From Lineus longissimus (lineage: Eukaryota; Nemertea; Pilidiophora; Heteronemertea; Lineidae): a stretch of 64,000 nt of DNA. Location of the stretch: the NCBI RefSeq assembly GCF_910592395.1, contig NC_088309.1, positions 18,790,599 through 18,854,598 on the forward strand. Reading direction: 5' to 3'. This document shows, in pieces, positions 1 to 11,935 of this stretch. Each line of letters opens with the position of its first letter. Position 1 is the stretch's first letter. The translations under genes were made by a program, and so were the position numbers. A model generated the notes under the pieces. It saw only the letters and a list, made by a program, of their open reading frames with translations, did no database searches and was not told the DNA's origin.

Positions 1-1788
1 TATTATTTTATAGTTGCCGAGCTGTTTAGTTAAGGAAGTGTTTGATGCTTTATTTCGCTTTATTTCACTGACTTATCGATACGGAATGATGACATGTTGA
101 CGAAGACGTTAGAAACTAAAGTCGAGCAAAAGTACGATATTTGAATTGCATGTCGGCTAAAAAAAGTCATCAATTGAACATTCATACCCGTTCATACACT
201 CATACCCGGGTTCGTAATAGAATTGTGGCTCGTGTCGAAAAAAAAACATTTCCAAATTTCTGAAAGGCCTGACCATTTTGATCCTCCCAAAGTCTGAAAT
301 TTCAAGATTCAATTGGGGAGAGGGAAGTCGGGTGAATTTTAGACGTTTTCTTAACTTTTACCATCGATTCCTTTCTCCTTCTTCTTCTTCCTCTTCTTCT
401 TTTTCTTCTTCTTCCTTTCAAAGATCTGTCGTGTCATCAAGGTCTGGTCTAATTCTCCATCATGCGACATTGACTTTAAATAGTCGTTCGAGAAGTCGGG
501 GAAATTTTCAAAAAAGGCATCGATAAAGTACATGTCTTACTTCGTCGTTCGTAGCTCTTCGTAAGGTTTGCGAAACCTGCCTGCGAATTATATATTTACA
601 AATTTTTAATATTTTTTTTTTATGTTGAGTCGGCCTACTTCGTGTTACTAACAAGTTGCAGCAGGGACATTTAGGCAGAAAGCACAGTGTTTGCCTGAGG
701 AAATTTTACTTTTGGGTTGTGCAGCATATACATACACACCCCGAGCATCTAAAAAGAAAATCCGTCATTTCCAATACTTTGCATAAATGATAAATATTCA
801 CTGCATAATCGATTTTTTTTCGGTTCAAGGCATTGTGATCTGGGCAAAAATGCTGCAACATGCATCATGGAAAGGTGTTTTTATTCGTCGTGTTATTCGC
901 AACGAGAAAACATTGTATCGTACCTACACAGTAACACTTAATGTATATAGAACAATCGGTGGTAGAAATGGGTGGAAGGCAAACTTTACATACATATTCT
1001 TACTGGCGGGTATACCTTTTTATCATGCTTCCAGAAAAAAACAATATGGTTAGTTTCCGTCACATTCATTTCTACCGAGTTTCGTCACGCCAAAAGAGTG
1101 CGCAACCTCTCTAATAAGACTTCCGCTGCGCATAAAAATACTAGTTCCACCGGGAAAAAAAAGATTGAAATGAAAGACATTTCTGGCCATGTACCTTGTT
1201 CCTATCTCTGGTATCGCCCTACATGTAGGAGCGAGTAACCATGATATCGGGGCCGCTCCGAAGGATGGTTCAAATCGGTGCCTAGATTTTTCGAAGCAGG
1301 TCAATTTCATGATTTGTGTTCTTCCAACTTTGCAATGGTTGCCAGTTGCCCCAAAGAGCACTGCTTGATAGATCTTAATGGGCATTTTAGGTTGTAAATG
1401 CGTGCGTACCCGGTTAGACGCCAGTATGGCCGGTGCGCTCCGTCTTCGGTCAGGTTTTATATCGGAGTTTCCGTCTCCTAGTCTGGTTGCCATAACCCGG
1501 CTGAAGAGCCCAGACTACCCGGTTACTCCTAGGTGACCAGTCACATGTGTGTCTAGTTACCTGGGAGACATAGTTTCCGCTAGGCAATGCTAGGAGAAAG
1601 CTTGTCGGCCGTTGACCCTATGACGAGCTCATCCGCCCTGAGTGACTAGTAACCTTGATTTCTAGTCACCCACCTGAAACAGGTGGCACTGGATAGATCT
1701 TAATAAAATACATATATTACATGTATATAACTCACGCAATATGTTTTCATCCTTAAACTGATTTCTCCTTCGTCTTTTTTACTTACAG
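1..1788. other. Upstream non-coding region, no gene recognised
   Basis: No ORF here resembles a known protein. A CTT/TTC microsatellite lies at about 375-418 and explains the short Ser-rich and Lys-rich ORFs on the two strands. A pyrimidine-rich tract followed by ttacttacag ends at 1788 and looks like a splice acceptor for the large exon that follows, so this stretch probably contains the intron and perhaps an upstream exon of that gene. I could not identify that exon. Confidence 0.4.
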
Positions 1789-1818
1789 TATGCTGATTGG
1801 ACCCAAAAGAGGAAAAGG

Positions 1819-4800
1819 ATGAATGCACAGCACGCAGCCGGTCATCCCCCGCTAATCAGGGGCGTCCGCCCCACCGCCTTCAAACCGAACGCCGTACCAC
1901 GATCACTCCGCAAGCGCCGCAACCGAGTTCCCATCACCATCAAAACAGGAGCAATGCAAATGTTCATCAGCGTCGTCACGGCATGCACACTGACAGCCAT
2001 CATGGCGTATTCTAAAGCTCTGAAACTTTACGCAGGAATCTGCTTCCTTGGCTGTGGCTTTTATTTCCTAGCCGGTGTGGCAGGGCTTAAAGTCACCAGT
2101 CGTAAAGCGATGTGGGAGAGGATGAGCGTGATACTGTGTGTATTGAATCTCTGCCTTTTCTACATGGGAATGGGGGTTTTCGGGATGGTAGGATTCCACG
2201 GAGACAGAAATGGTAAATATTCTGAATGGTTAATGTTCTGCCACGGAACGAACGTTGTGATGGCAATTGTCGGTTTCTTAGCTGCCATGGGGCAAATAAC
2301 GCTGGATGATGGTTCAAGGAGGAAGTTGACGTTTATGTTGAGAAAGAAAGAAGTTGTAACAACGGAAGGAGCCGACATGGAAGAGGACTTGCAGTCGCAG
2401 AAGAGGTTGATCGGCGGCTCGCCTGATGCGGGCGGGAAGGTCGTGTGCAAGGGTAGGTCGGGCTGGGGCAAAAAACCTCAAACCGCAGTAGATCTGCTTG
2501 ACAGCGCCCCAACCACCCCAGCGCAAATCAAGGTCAACCTGGAGGAAGAAAAGCAACTAGCTTGTTCGCTCCCAGGAGTCATGACTGAGGAAAAGATTAC
2601 CACGATTACTACTTTCAATATCGTCAAGAGGCAAACGACTCAGCATAATATAAAAACTGTTGCCCAGGCAAAGATCAGCGCGGACAAAATCGTGAAAGAT
2701 CACAACAATAAAAAGCAAACTGAGGCGCACCTTACAGAAAAACAAAATATGTCGGCTGTGGTAGAAGCGCAACTTGAGGCAAGCAAAAACAGTAAGAACG
2801 TTAATGCTGCTAAACAGGACATGTCTTTAGTGGTGCAGGCAAAGGTTGAGGCAAATAAAAATGTAAAAGATCAGACAAACGTTAGTGAGAAGAATAATAA
2901 AAACGAGAGGCAGCACATGCCAGCTATTGTAGATGCCGTAGGTGAACAGAAACTTCGGAAGGAACAATTACATGCGGGTGTGAACCAGAAAATGCCGAAC
3001 GTGGTCCTAGCGAGTGAACAAAAACAGACGAAGGGATGTGATTTTTCGAAACTGGATACCAGTATGCCAGCCGTTGTGCACGCCGTCAGCGGACAGAAAC
3101 AGAACAAGGGACAGGCTTCTGCAAAAGGAGATACCAGTTTGCCAGCCGTTGTGCACGCCGTCAGCGGACAGAAACAGAACAAGGGACAGGCTTCTGCGAA
3201 AGGAGATACCAGTTTGCCAGCCGTTGTGCACGCCGTCAGCGGACAGAAACAGAACAAGGGACAGGCTTCTGCGAAAGGCGATACCAGTATGCCAGCCGTT
3301 GTGCACGCCGTCAGCGGACAGAAACAGAACAAGGGACAGGCTTCTGCGAAAGGCGATACCAGTATGCCAGCCGTTGTGCACGCCGTCAGCGGACAGAAAC
3401 AGAACAAGGGACAGGCTTCTGCGAAAGGAGATACCAGTATGCCAGCCGTTGTGCACGTCGTCAGCGGACAGAAACAGAACAAGGGACAGGCTTCCGCGAA
3501 AGGAGATACCAGTATGCCAGCCGTTGTGCACGCCGTCAGCGGACAGAGACAGAACAAGGGACAGGCTTCCGCGAAAGGAGATACCAGTATGCCACCCGTG
3601 GGTCAACCCGTCGTGGAACAAAAACAAAACAAGGGACAGGTTTCTGCGAAGCATCAGGATATGCCGGGTGTTGTGCACGCCACGAACGCACGGAAGGAGC
3701 AGGGGAATATGAATGTTGCAGCCAATGCTGACAACCGTAATGGCAAAGGTGTCTTGGCAATTGAAGCCAAGAAGGAGACGCCACCACCTTCGTATTCGAG
3801 TGTAAAACAGGTTACGGAGCGAGTGGTTGGTGATAACATTGCAATGAAGGATATGGGGCCTGGCAAACAAGATCCCAAGTGCGTTGGACAAGATTCAAAC
3901 GATCGAAGACGAGGTATGAAAAGCCCCAAGCAAGATTCAAAGTGTTTGGCGATTGCTTCTCCAAGACTGAAGGACAGGAAGATATATCCCATCGATGACC
4001 AAGAAGAGGAAAGGATGAACCAGCACAACCAGTCAAAGGGGGAGGTGCTACATAAAAAAAGCCAGTCTAAAGAAGCAACAAAGCTGTATCAACAAGATGG
4101 CGGACACAAAACACACTCCGATCATCAAGCGGCTTCGGGGATTGAACAGAGAAAGGGAAATGATCTTCCGTTGGAGGTTGAGGAAAGTAAGGATGATGGC
4201 ATACCGCTGCACAGACGGTTGGGCTTCGAAAAGCCGTTGAAGTCATCGGCCATAATTGAAAGCGTCATCGATATGTTTGATCAGGCGAGCAAGCTGCCGG
4301 CTATGCGTGATCTACAGCCGCCGAGGAAGATGAGGACATCCGAACATCAACATCAACATCAGCAACAACAACAACACTTACAGCAGACGACAGAGTTGCG
4401 TCGGAGTCACAGCCCACACCTCCAGAAGGGGTATAGTGATCCTTCTCCAGCAACGGAACTGGAGAAACTGAACGCACAACGGCCAAGGCCGCGCCGGGGC
4501 GGGTCCTTATCCAGTGCCGGGACTTCGTCACCGACTCCATCGGCTAGCTCCGGGGACAGCGACAGAAAGAAGCTTCTAAACAAGCCTGAATGCACTGTGT
4601 CTTATTCCACACAGTCGCATCTCCACATGCATCACCATGAAGGTGGTTCACCAAGAAGATCACCAGGACCTGGTGGAGAATACGGCTTCCAAGCTGCCGC
4701 TCGCCGCGGACTCAAACGGGACAAGTTCTCAATGGACCTACCTCGTGAACGCAGGATCCCCGCTTTTGCGAAAAGGAGGTGCAACTCTGCCGATGACACC

Positions 4801-4911
4801 GCGCCGCTACAGCGAGATATGTCACGGCCTGCGGTCACCGTCACGGTAGATAACGATGGAATAAAACAACTCCTTGCCTTGAAAAATCATTTCGCACAGC
4901 GATTTTACTAA
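1819..4911 (+). CDS. Four-pass membrane protein with long repeat-rich tail
   Basis: A single open exon of 1030 codons ending in TAA. I do not recognise the family. After a basic N-terminus (residues 1-50, several RKRR-like patches) come four hydrophobic segments at roughly residues 52-70, 71-93, 99-127 and 140-162, so it is probably an integral membrane protein with a small tetraspan core. The remaining ~860 residues are hydrophilic. Residues ~310-640 form about 13 tandem units of ~25 residues; at least seven are near identical, with the core MPAVVHAVSGQKQNKGQAS. After the repeats come PPPSY (a WW-ligand-like motif), a His/Gln-rich tract near residue 840 and basic Ser-rich stretches. The acceptor-like sequence at 1788 is in frame with the ORF (first codon at 1789), so the true coding sequence may begin in an upstream exon. 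ATG 1819 is the first in-frame Met in this exon. Membrane topology and function are inference. Confidence 0.72.
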   Translation: MNAQHAAGHPPLIRGVRPTAFKPNAVPRSLRKRRNRVPITIKTGAMQMFISVVTACTLTAIMAYSKALKLYAGICFLGCGFYFLAGVAGLKVTSRKAMWERMSVILCVLNLCLFYMGMGVFGMVGFHGDRNGKYSEWLMFCHGTNVVMAIVGFLAAMGQITLDDGSRRKLTFMLRKKEVVTTEGADMEEDLQSQKRLIGGSPDAGGKVVCKGRSGWGKKPQTAVDLLDSAPTTPAQIKVNLEEEKQLACSLPGVMTEEKITTITTFNIVKRQTTQHNIKTVAQAKISADKIVKDHNNKKQTEAHLTEKQNMSAVVEAQLEASKNSKNVNAAKQDMSLVVQAKVEANKNVKDQTNVSEKNNKNERQHMPAIVDAVGEQKLRKEQLHAGVNQKMPNVVLASEQKQTKGCDFSKLDTSMPAVVHAVSGQKQNKGQASAKGDTSLPAVVHAVSGQKQNKGQASAKGDTSLPAVVHAVSGQKQNKGQASAKGDTSMPAVVHAVSGQKQNKGQASAKGDTSMPAVVHAVSGQKQNKGQASAKGDTSMPAVVHVVSGQKQNKGQASAKGDTSMPAVVHAVSGQRQNKGQASAKGDTSMPPVGQPVVEQKQNKGQVSAKHQDMPGVVHATNARKEQGNMNVAANADNRNGKGVLAIEAKKETPPPSYSSVKQVTERVVGDNIAMKDMGPGKQDPKCVGQDSNDRRRGMKSPKQDSKCLAIASPRLKDRKIYPIDDQEEERMNQHNQSKGEVLHKKSQSKEATKLYQQDGGHKTHSDHQAASGIEQRKGNDLPLEVEESKDDGIPLHRRLGFEKPLKSSAIIESVIDMFDQASKLPAMRDLQPPRKMRTSEHQHQHQQQQQHLQQTTELRRSHSPHLQKGYSDPSPATELEKLNAQRPRPRRGGSLSSAGTSSPTPSASSGDSDRKKLLNKPECTVSYSTQSHLHMHHHEGGSPRRSPGPGGEYGFQAAARRGLKRDKFSMDLPRERRIPAFAKRRCNSADDTAPLQRDMSRPAVTVTVDNDGIKQLLALKNHFAQRFY
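3064..3663 (+). repeat. 75-bp coding minisatellite
   Basis: Eight units, mostly exactly 75 bp, so each adds 25 codons without shifting frame; the last is about 72 bp. Seven central copies differ by only a few bases, while flanking units on both sides are diverged, the usual picture of internal unequal exchange. Because 75 is divisible by three, other frames and the opposite strand also stay open across the array, which creates spurious antisense ORFs. Confidence 0.9.
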
Positions 4912-5346
4912 AAAAATCCAAATGAAGTTGGCATGGTTCAAAATATTCTAAGAACTGTATGTTTAACAACTGGTGCAATCGTCTTGCATTATTATGTTTA
5001 TTTTGGCAACGAATCGGCATTCATGTGCTTTACACAATGTAACTATAGACAATTATATTCCTGTCTGCGTGTTGTTGATGACAAAGCTTAAGCCATTAGT
5101 GGAAAGGTGTACATGCATGTACGACTTTGTCTCGGGACGAAAAGCACCTAATCGAGCATTGTCAGTCAGTGTGATCGGTCACGTGGTGTTTAAAATGATG
5201 ATGTCTCGATCGGCGTCGCGGTGGACAAATTTCGATTTTGCGGCATCAATCAAAGGTCTGGAGGTCGTTTCTGTGAAAATCAAATGTAATTACATACACG
5301 AGGAACACCCAAAGATGTTACACCGAGTTGGACATGAATGCAAGTT

Positions 5347-5853
5347 GTCTAGAACGTAAATAATTCCGAATATTGGTCTAAACCGTAAATCAAACAATCA
5401 CACGCAATATATAATGGTATAGACCATTAATCAATCAATCGTTTTCTGTAAATAATGGTCTGGACCATAATTCAGCAAATCAGAATACAGTCATGGTAGT
5501 ATTGACCATAATCAACCTGTCACTGCATGGCCTGGAAAAATATGGCCATCATTATTGGGAAGGCATCGATTGGTTGATGAACGGTCATAACATCCATTCC
5601 TGCATTCTGATTGGCTGAATTATTTTCTTCGTCGTTATTCCTCCTGTATCCTGACTGGTCCTGACGTTCTAGGCCATTATTCATGCGTCGTGATTTATTG
5701 AGTTGTGGTCATATACCAGAGTCCGATTGGCGCGAATTCTGGTCTGGACCGAAAATTGATTAATGGTCTAGACCGTAATTCCTCGCCGGTAATTGGTTGA
5801 TTTACGGTCTAGACCATTAATCGGAATTGATTGACGGTCTAATCCTGATCAGC
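5347..5853. mobile_element. Fold-back (MITE-like) element with GGTCTAGACC motifs
   Basis: About 85-100 bp at each end are imperfect inverted repeats. The left end runs through aattccgaatattggtct, and the reverse complement of the right end runs through aattccgattaatggtct. Both continue with GTAAATCAA and ATTAATCAATC blocks. The palindrome GGTCTAGACC and variants occur about eight times. No ORF is present. It is probably a non-autonomous DNA element; superfamily not determined because no clear target duplication was seen. Confidence 0.6.
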
Positions 5854-8333
5854 ATTTCTGTCCAACCCGGCCTACTCCAGGTATATGCAGAGCTGCGTGA
5901 AAGGCTTAAAGTCGCTTGAGATGTATTCTTTCTGTGATATTTAGACGTTTCATAAAATAATCTTCCGTGTTTAATACGTGTCTGTGAGAGTAAGAATACT
6001 GATATTTTGGTGCTAAATGTATAAATGTAAGGCATAAAATGTACAGAGGCCATCTTAAACGGGTCGGCCGTGTCACCAGTTGTGGCCAGCGGGAGATGTC
6101 CGCAGTCAGCATTGGCGCGAGCGACGTCCTTTATTTTGGTGGCGTATGAATTTAGGACTATTTTGGAAGAGTTTCCGATGCAACTAGAAACCGTTTTTCA
6201 GGTAACTGGTAGGATGTTTTGATCATCTGAAAAAGGTACCATGAAAAATTCTTGTGACAAAGTGCTGTTTGTAATTCCGTTTTTTAGGTGATATGAGGTC
6301 AGGATCCCAGACAAGAAACTTCCAGCGGGGGACAAATCGTGGGTTGTGTGACGTAAGGGGTGATACCTATTTTAGAAATACAAAGATCGGTGCATATGTA
6401 TGTGATCAGATTTTAGTTCCTCCTCACCACCTACTCATCTATTCAAATATCTTATGTGACACGATATAAAAACATGATTATAGTCGTGAATGTTATTTCC
6501 GCATCGTTTGGGCGCGAACATGTAGTCGGTTTTCTTTGAAGTGTGCTTTTTTAATATTCTTTCTTGGGTTCAAAACCAAACAGTTTATTTTTTCAAAACC
6601 AAACGACATTTTGTTCCTGGGTGATTCTCATTCATGCACTGACATGAGTAGATGGACACAAAAATATAATAATCTTAGAATTTAACCCAGATTGGTTGAG
6701 AAATAAACCGTATACAGAGCTGAAATGCACTACGTCAATGTACACAAATACATACAAATACATTCGTTGCCATGGTTTCTGAAGTCCAAAAAATCGCTTT
6801 TGGTTTTAAGAACCCTGGATCGATAAAAACCAACCAAATTTCAAAGAAAGCCGACTGGTCCAGTGGTTCGCGTTCCAGAGCCCAAAACGATGCGGACATA
6901 TCATTTTCGAATGGACTACAGTCATGATGTTCAAGGGTTCAATAAAGTACATTGTACACATGCTTACTGTTGAAGGGTTATGTGGTGATAAGTCTGCACA
7001 ATAAGGCACCTGTACATGCTCATAATATTTATTGGCCAATCGTTTTAATTGCATATATATTTTCCAATTAAGATTATATCTATACCAACTTTGATATGTT
7101 CCCTTTCTTCAAACTGTTGTTTTATTCAGACTTTATTAAACGAGGGCAAGGCAACAAGGCCGGGCGTCAAATTAAATACGATGAGGTGGATGGATCTGGT
7201 CGATACACTGTACTATAAATGCCAAGTTTCAGCAAATTTGCGTGCATAATGACTGCATTAGGGTAATGTTTATTTCTATTTTCCTTGGATACAAGAAAAA
7301 AGGGAGTGCAGAGGGTTTTATATGTGAGAGACAGCCTAAAAAGAGAGAACATAACACGTGTTGTGAACTTTTCGTATGTAAAAGGGCTGTTGTCATACCA
7401 TCCTCTTGCAAACAGGGCCTACAACACGACTTCTCCTTACACATGTTAGTATGCATCTAGTAAAATGACCTGATATTGTCAGAATGTTGTCACACCAACT
7501 TTGACGAATAATAAATTCTATTGGATATCCATGAGCCATTGTTAAACAAACTATGCCTAGGTGTTTCAACGCATCACCTAGTGACAAAAGAAAGAAAGAC
7601 ACTTTTTGAAAAATTTCCGATAAAGCGTGGTTTTAGCTTTTGCTTTGTCCCGTCGCCATGGTGATATCCATAAAGAAATAGTTTAATATTCAAAATCAAA
7701 GTGTTAAAATTGTTAATTGGGAAACCGCTGATGGGCCTCGATCACATAGAAATAAAAAAACACAAGGTCCCACTCCAAGGATGAGTCAGTTTGAAACGAA
7801 CACGACCTTGGGTTTTTTAATTTGTTTCGCAACCTTTACGAAGAGCTACAAACAACGAATTATACGAAAGTACGAAAGAAAATTGTTCGTGTATGTAAAA
7901 GTATTTTATCGCAGACTCTTTCTATAAAAATTTCCTTGAGTCATCGAACAACTAAGTATAAAATGTGGTTGAGGAGAGGACTGCAAGACACGACAGACCT
8001 TGTTGTCTTTCGCAGGATGCGAAACCTGCCTATTCTTATCATTATTATTATTGTTATTGTTGTTGTTATTAGGGCCGTTTACACGGAACTAAACTGATCT
8101 AGATCGATCCGGATCTGGTTGGTCTGCCGTGTAAACGCGCACGAATGTGTCTGGTCCGCTTCGATGTACAATCTCGGTCAGAAATTATTAACCACCGGAT
8201 ATTTGTAAATTACTCCGTGTTCCCCCAATATTTTTTCACCAATTTTTGATGCATGGTAGTTTGATTATATGTCCATCATTTGGCATATGACTGATTTACT
8301 GTTAATGAGACTTCCTTCAATAATGTAGCCTGG

Positions 8334-8382
8334 GGAAATCAGGGGTTGATGTTTGAGAAGCGAACATTGACCCCTGATTTCC
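8334..8382. repeat. 20-bp hairpin
   Basis: ggaaatcaggggttgatgtt is followed by a 9-nt spacer and then by its near-perfect inverted complement. The only two differences would be G:U pairs in one transcribed strand, so an RNA from the + strand could pair over all 20 positions. Confidence 0.7.
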
Positions 8383-8943
8383 TTTGGGTGCCATCAACTT
8401 AATGTCATTTTGGCTTCAATATGTTGTACAATAAGATGACATGATATCAATCAATAAAGTGTGTATTTTTATTAATATTTGACGTGTTATTTAATTTCAT
8501 TCATGACTGTGTTATTGTCCAATATTTCTGAATCTATACAGAGTAAGGAAAAAACTACACACTTTTTAAATACTTCTGTGTTTTCTTGTGTTGCAAATCA
8601 ATATATTAGGGAGTTTTCGCGCAAAGCCCCGAAACCTCCTCGTAAACCCCAATCTCAGGAGGTCGAACAATGAGAATGGCGTTCAACGCTGGCGTTTTTG
8701 GGACTTTGGGAAAACTCTCTAATATCTTTCCAAATATACCCGACTTTATTCATGACTGCTCAGGAGGGCATTTAAGGGTGCAGGTCTGTAATCTGATTTG
8801 CGCCAAAATGACCATTTTATGCGCTGTACTCTGCAGCTCGGAGAAACATCTGTGGCTTTTCTTCACATTTTGATGTTTCCTGTTTCCATACAATAGAACA
8901 GCTAAAGAGGCTATGAAGGGGTAAGGCAGGGGCGTAACTTTTG

Positions 8944-8978
8944 ACACCCCCACCCCACCCCCCCCCCCCCCCCCCCTC
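8944..8978. repeat. Poly-C low-complexity tract
   Basis: A run of cytosines with a few interruptions, preceded by CACCCC units. The opposite strand is a G-run capable of quadruplex formation. Confidence 0.85.
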
Positions 8979-9035
8979 CAGTAATTGAGAATAAAAAATT
9001 AGCCGAATCGGGATTAAAGAATGTGAAGAAAGCTA

Positions 9036-9600
9036 ACTGCACAACCTGCTCGTAGCTTTATGAAGACAGACGCGGTTCCAAGATGGCAGCACCGTATACA
9101 CACATATTTTCCACAAATTGTCGATCGATGCCAACAAACTAAAAACTGCTTCAAATTCTTATAATCAAAGTTTATGAAAAATGTATTAGATGTACAATTT
9201 GCAAAAATCTGAAATTAAAATTGAATAAAATTGATTGATTTTTCAATTGAAGATACGATAACAATTAACTTTGAAAATAATATCACCCAAGTAAATGATG
9301 CATATCCGGCGTTTAAGAACCTCAAAGGATGTTGTGCATGTCGACGACACAGCGGTATTGCTTTTACTTCCCTAAATATTTTAGGGCCTCATTGTGCTTA
9401 CCGTCATATAGATATAATTGATTTTTGTACGGGGTGTCAGAACCGGCTCCCCACTAATGAAAGCAAAGTAGTAAGCTGTCTAATGTATCCAAGCTTATCA
9501 GACATCCAGGCGCCCAGTGTGCATCTACTTGGAAATAATAAGATTCACACATTCATGAGTGTACTGTACAATAAAAGCGAATCAAATATTACATAATATC
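9036..9600. repeat. Dispersed repeat, copy 1
   Basis: Starts near ctgcacaacctgctcg and contains the blocks tttgcaaaaatctgaaatta, gaagatacgataa and cggggtgtcagaa. The same order of blocks is found at 10868-11520, diverged by point changes and small indels. No coding potential is shared between the copies, so it is probably an old mobile-element family. Confidence 0.65.
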
Positions 9601-10639
9601 TTAGAGTAACTACTCTTAGATAATATCAGCACCTTCATGTAACTAAAAGGTACGGGAAAGAGAAACTGACAACCGATTCCCTTGCATTAGGGAGGTTGAG
9701 AGCAGGGACTTATGATCCTTATACGTTTTTAACGGATAGAAATGTACACAAAATTCGCCCTCTTTCTACAGGAGTTAACCTCTCTATTGTACTGGAAGTT
9801 CCTCATTGCAATTATGCAAAGCACCCGGCGAATCACCTGTGTGTCTCAGTCGGCTTGTCTGAGAATAGTCACTTTCAGCATCCTGAGATCAGGCCTTTTT
9901 ACTCCTACGTCTCATATAAAAATATCGACAGGAGGGAGGAGTATATTTGAAACCACTGATTATGCCATGATGGTTTTCAAGCTCGTCAATATATATGTGC
10001 TGGTGAAGTGTTGACGACCCGAGATTCCAAATAGCCCTAAACTATGCGGTGATGATTGACAAGCAGGTCATCCCATTTCTTGATCTACGCAGACGACGAC
10101 AAGCGATCCACGGGTGGTACAGACGTGTCTGATGGGCTCAGGCCGGAGCCCCCGCACACAGATTATAAGGGGCCAGTAAGCCTGATGATGAGTTAAGAAT
10201 CGTCTGAGAGAGTTATTCGGAGAGCCAGCCATTGCATTGAATCGTCCCGTCGAGTGGCTGCCCAAGCTCCCCGGATTTGACCCCGATATATTTTAACTCG
10301 GGAACAAATTGACAGACGTTGAGGTGAAATCGCTTTCGTGCGGTAGCAGCACCATACTAAAACCCATAACTTGTATTTTGCGCAAAGTGTCAGCTAGCGC
10401 TCGTGTCACATCCATCATGTAATTCTGGCTGAATTTTATTTCAAATGATCTATTAACACCATGCTTCGACCATGTCTTCTTCTGACAAGTTCCACTAACT
10501 GATAAAACCTGCTTGTTGGTTGTGATAATGAAACCGTTCCTTAGGAAATACCTCTTGACGCCCACCCTGTGTCGACTCGCGGGACAGTCCATTGCGTCGT
10601 CTGCACTGCACCTAAATGGATCTCTATTCATATGGTGAG

Positions 10640-10858
10640 GGACGAGGGCGGTCCACTGACTGCGTCCGGGGTGTAACCTTGTGGCGTGCGACTACTCATT
10701 GGACGTAGGACCTGATCTCTAATTAAGTATATATATATGGTCAAACTTTTGGTACGAGCTTTTTAATCATGTACTATTTTATATTTGTTGAACTTTTATG
10801 TATCTATTGTACTTGTCATTGTTCTCCTGTTTGGAGGTTTAAATAAATAAATAAATAA
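10640..10858 (+). mobile_element. Possible LINE 3' end
   Basis: An AT-rich stretch ends in a short simple tail of taaa repeats at about 10840-10858, directly before the start of dispersed-repeat copy 2. This is typical of a 5'-truncated non-LTR element, but no reverse transcriptase reading frame remains here, so the call is tentative. Confidence 0.3.
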
Positions 10859-10867
10859 AAATATAGC

Positions 10868-11520
10868 CAACTGCACAACCTGCTCGCTGCTTCATTGACG
10901 ACAGACGGTTAGGTCTATCTGTTGTTCTTAGATGGCAGCACTATACAAACACATTTTTTTCCGCTGTTGATCAGGGGTTGGAATGTAGCGATGCCAACAT
11001 CATAAAATTTGCTTCATAAATTAAATTTACCTTACGAAAAGTGTATTTAAGGTTTGATTTGCAAAAATCTGAAATTAAAATTTAATAACATTGGTTTATT
11101 ATATAACTGAAGATACGATAATACTTAACATTGGAAATAATCACACCCACGTTAATGATGCATATGACGCAAATAAGACCATCCAATGATATTAACGAAG
11201 CGGACACTGCGGTTGTTGTACGGACTTCCCTGTTTATTTCAGGGTCTTATTGTGCTTACCGTATATATTATAGATAAATTGATTTTTGCACGGGGTGTCA
11301 CAAACGGCTCCCCTGATATTGCCAAAATAAAGTAGTAAGCTGTCTAATCTGTCTAAACCTGTGTAGTGTAGCTTATCCCTGCTCATCATGCATCCATGGC
11401 CAGGCTCCTATAGTGTGCATCTGTTTTGGTAATAAGTGAACCTCCACAAAAATAATGACGTACATTTTAATTCACACATTTATGTGTTGTAAAATAAAAG
11501 TGAACAAAACATGACATAAT
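10868..11520. repeat. Dispersed repeat, copy 2
   Basis: Diverged direct copy of 9036-9600, sharing ctgcacaacctgctcg, tttgcaaaaatctgaaatta and the cggggtgtca block followed by ggctcccc. It is slightly longer than copy 1. Confidence 0.65.
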
Positions 11521-11769
11521 ATCGGCACCTAAATAATTTTTAGCATGAATAAGTTTCTTCAGTGAAACTCTTAGTCAGCAGAGCCTGTCCATATTTATTT
11601 GGTAGGTTTTCTGAGCAGTCCCCAGGGAAATATAAGACCATGAGGATCAATTAGGTGGGGTCCCTTTGGCTTGGACATTCTATCCAAGGACCATTTAAAA
11701 CGTCTGCACCTGAATACCTTTCTCGTTAGTTGATCAACGGAGATTTGCAACGCTTGAAAGTTCGGGATA

Positions 11770-11935
11770 TTTTATTGTATTTATCAGGGGAGCCGGTTTT
11801 GACCCCCCATGTAAAAAGTACTGCAAATAATTATATATCGACAGGTAAGCACATGGTCCTGAAATTATACAGGTGAGCTTATGCGATGTACCGCGCGTCG
11901 TCGTATTCCTATTTGATGAGTGGCGAATTTAATCC
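11770..11935. repeat. Dispersed repeat, inverted partial copy
   Basis: tcaggggagccggttttgac is the reverse complement of the cggggtgtca/ggctcccc block of the two copies upstream. Similarity continues through the gtaagcac block to about 11935, so it forms a fold-back with copy 2. Confidence 0.55.

Noticed and set aside
351-533. Lys/Glu-rich and Ser-rich ORFs near 0.3-0.5 kb
   Set aside because: Both derive from the CTT microsatellite at 375-418.
2871-3891. Long antisense ORFs (228 and 294 codons) and a second + frame ORF across the tetraspan repeat
   Set aside because: They exist only because the 75-bp unit is divisible by three; outside the array they have no support, and the main frame alone continues with membrane segments and a normal stop.
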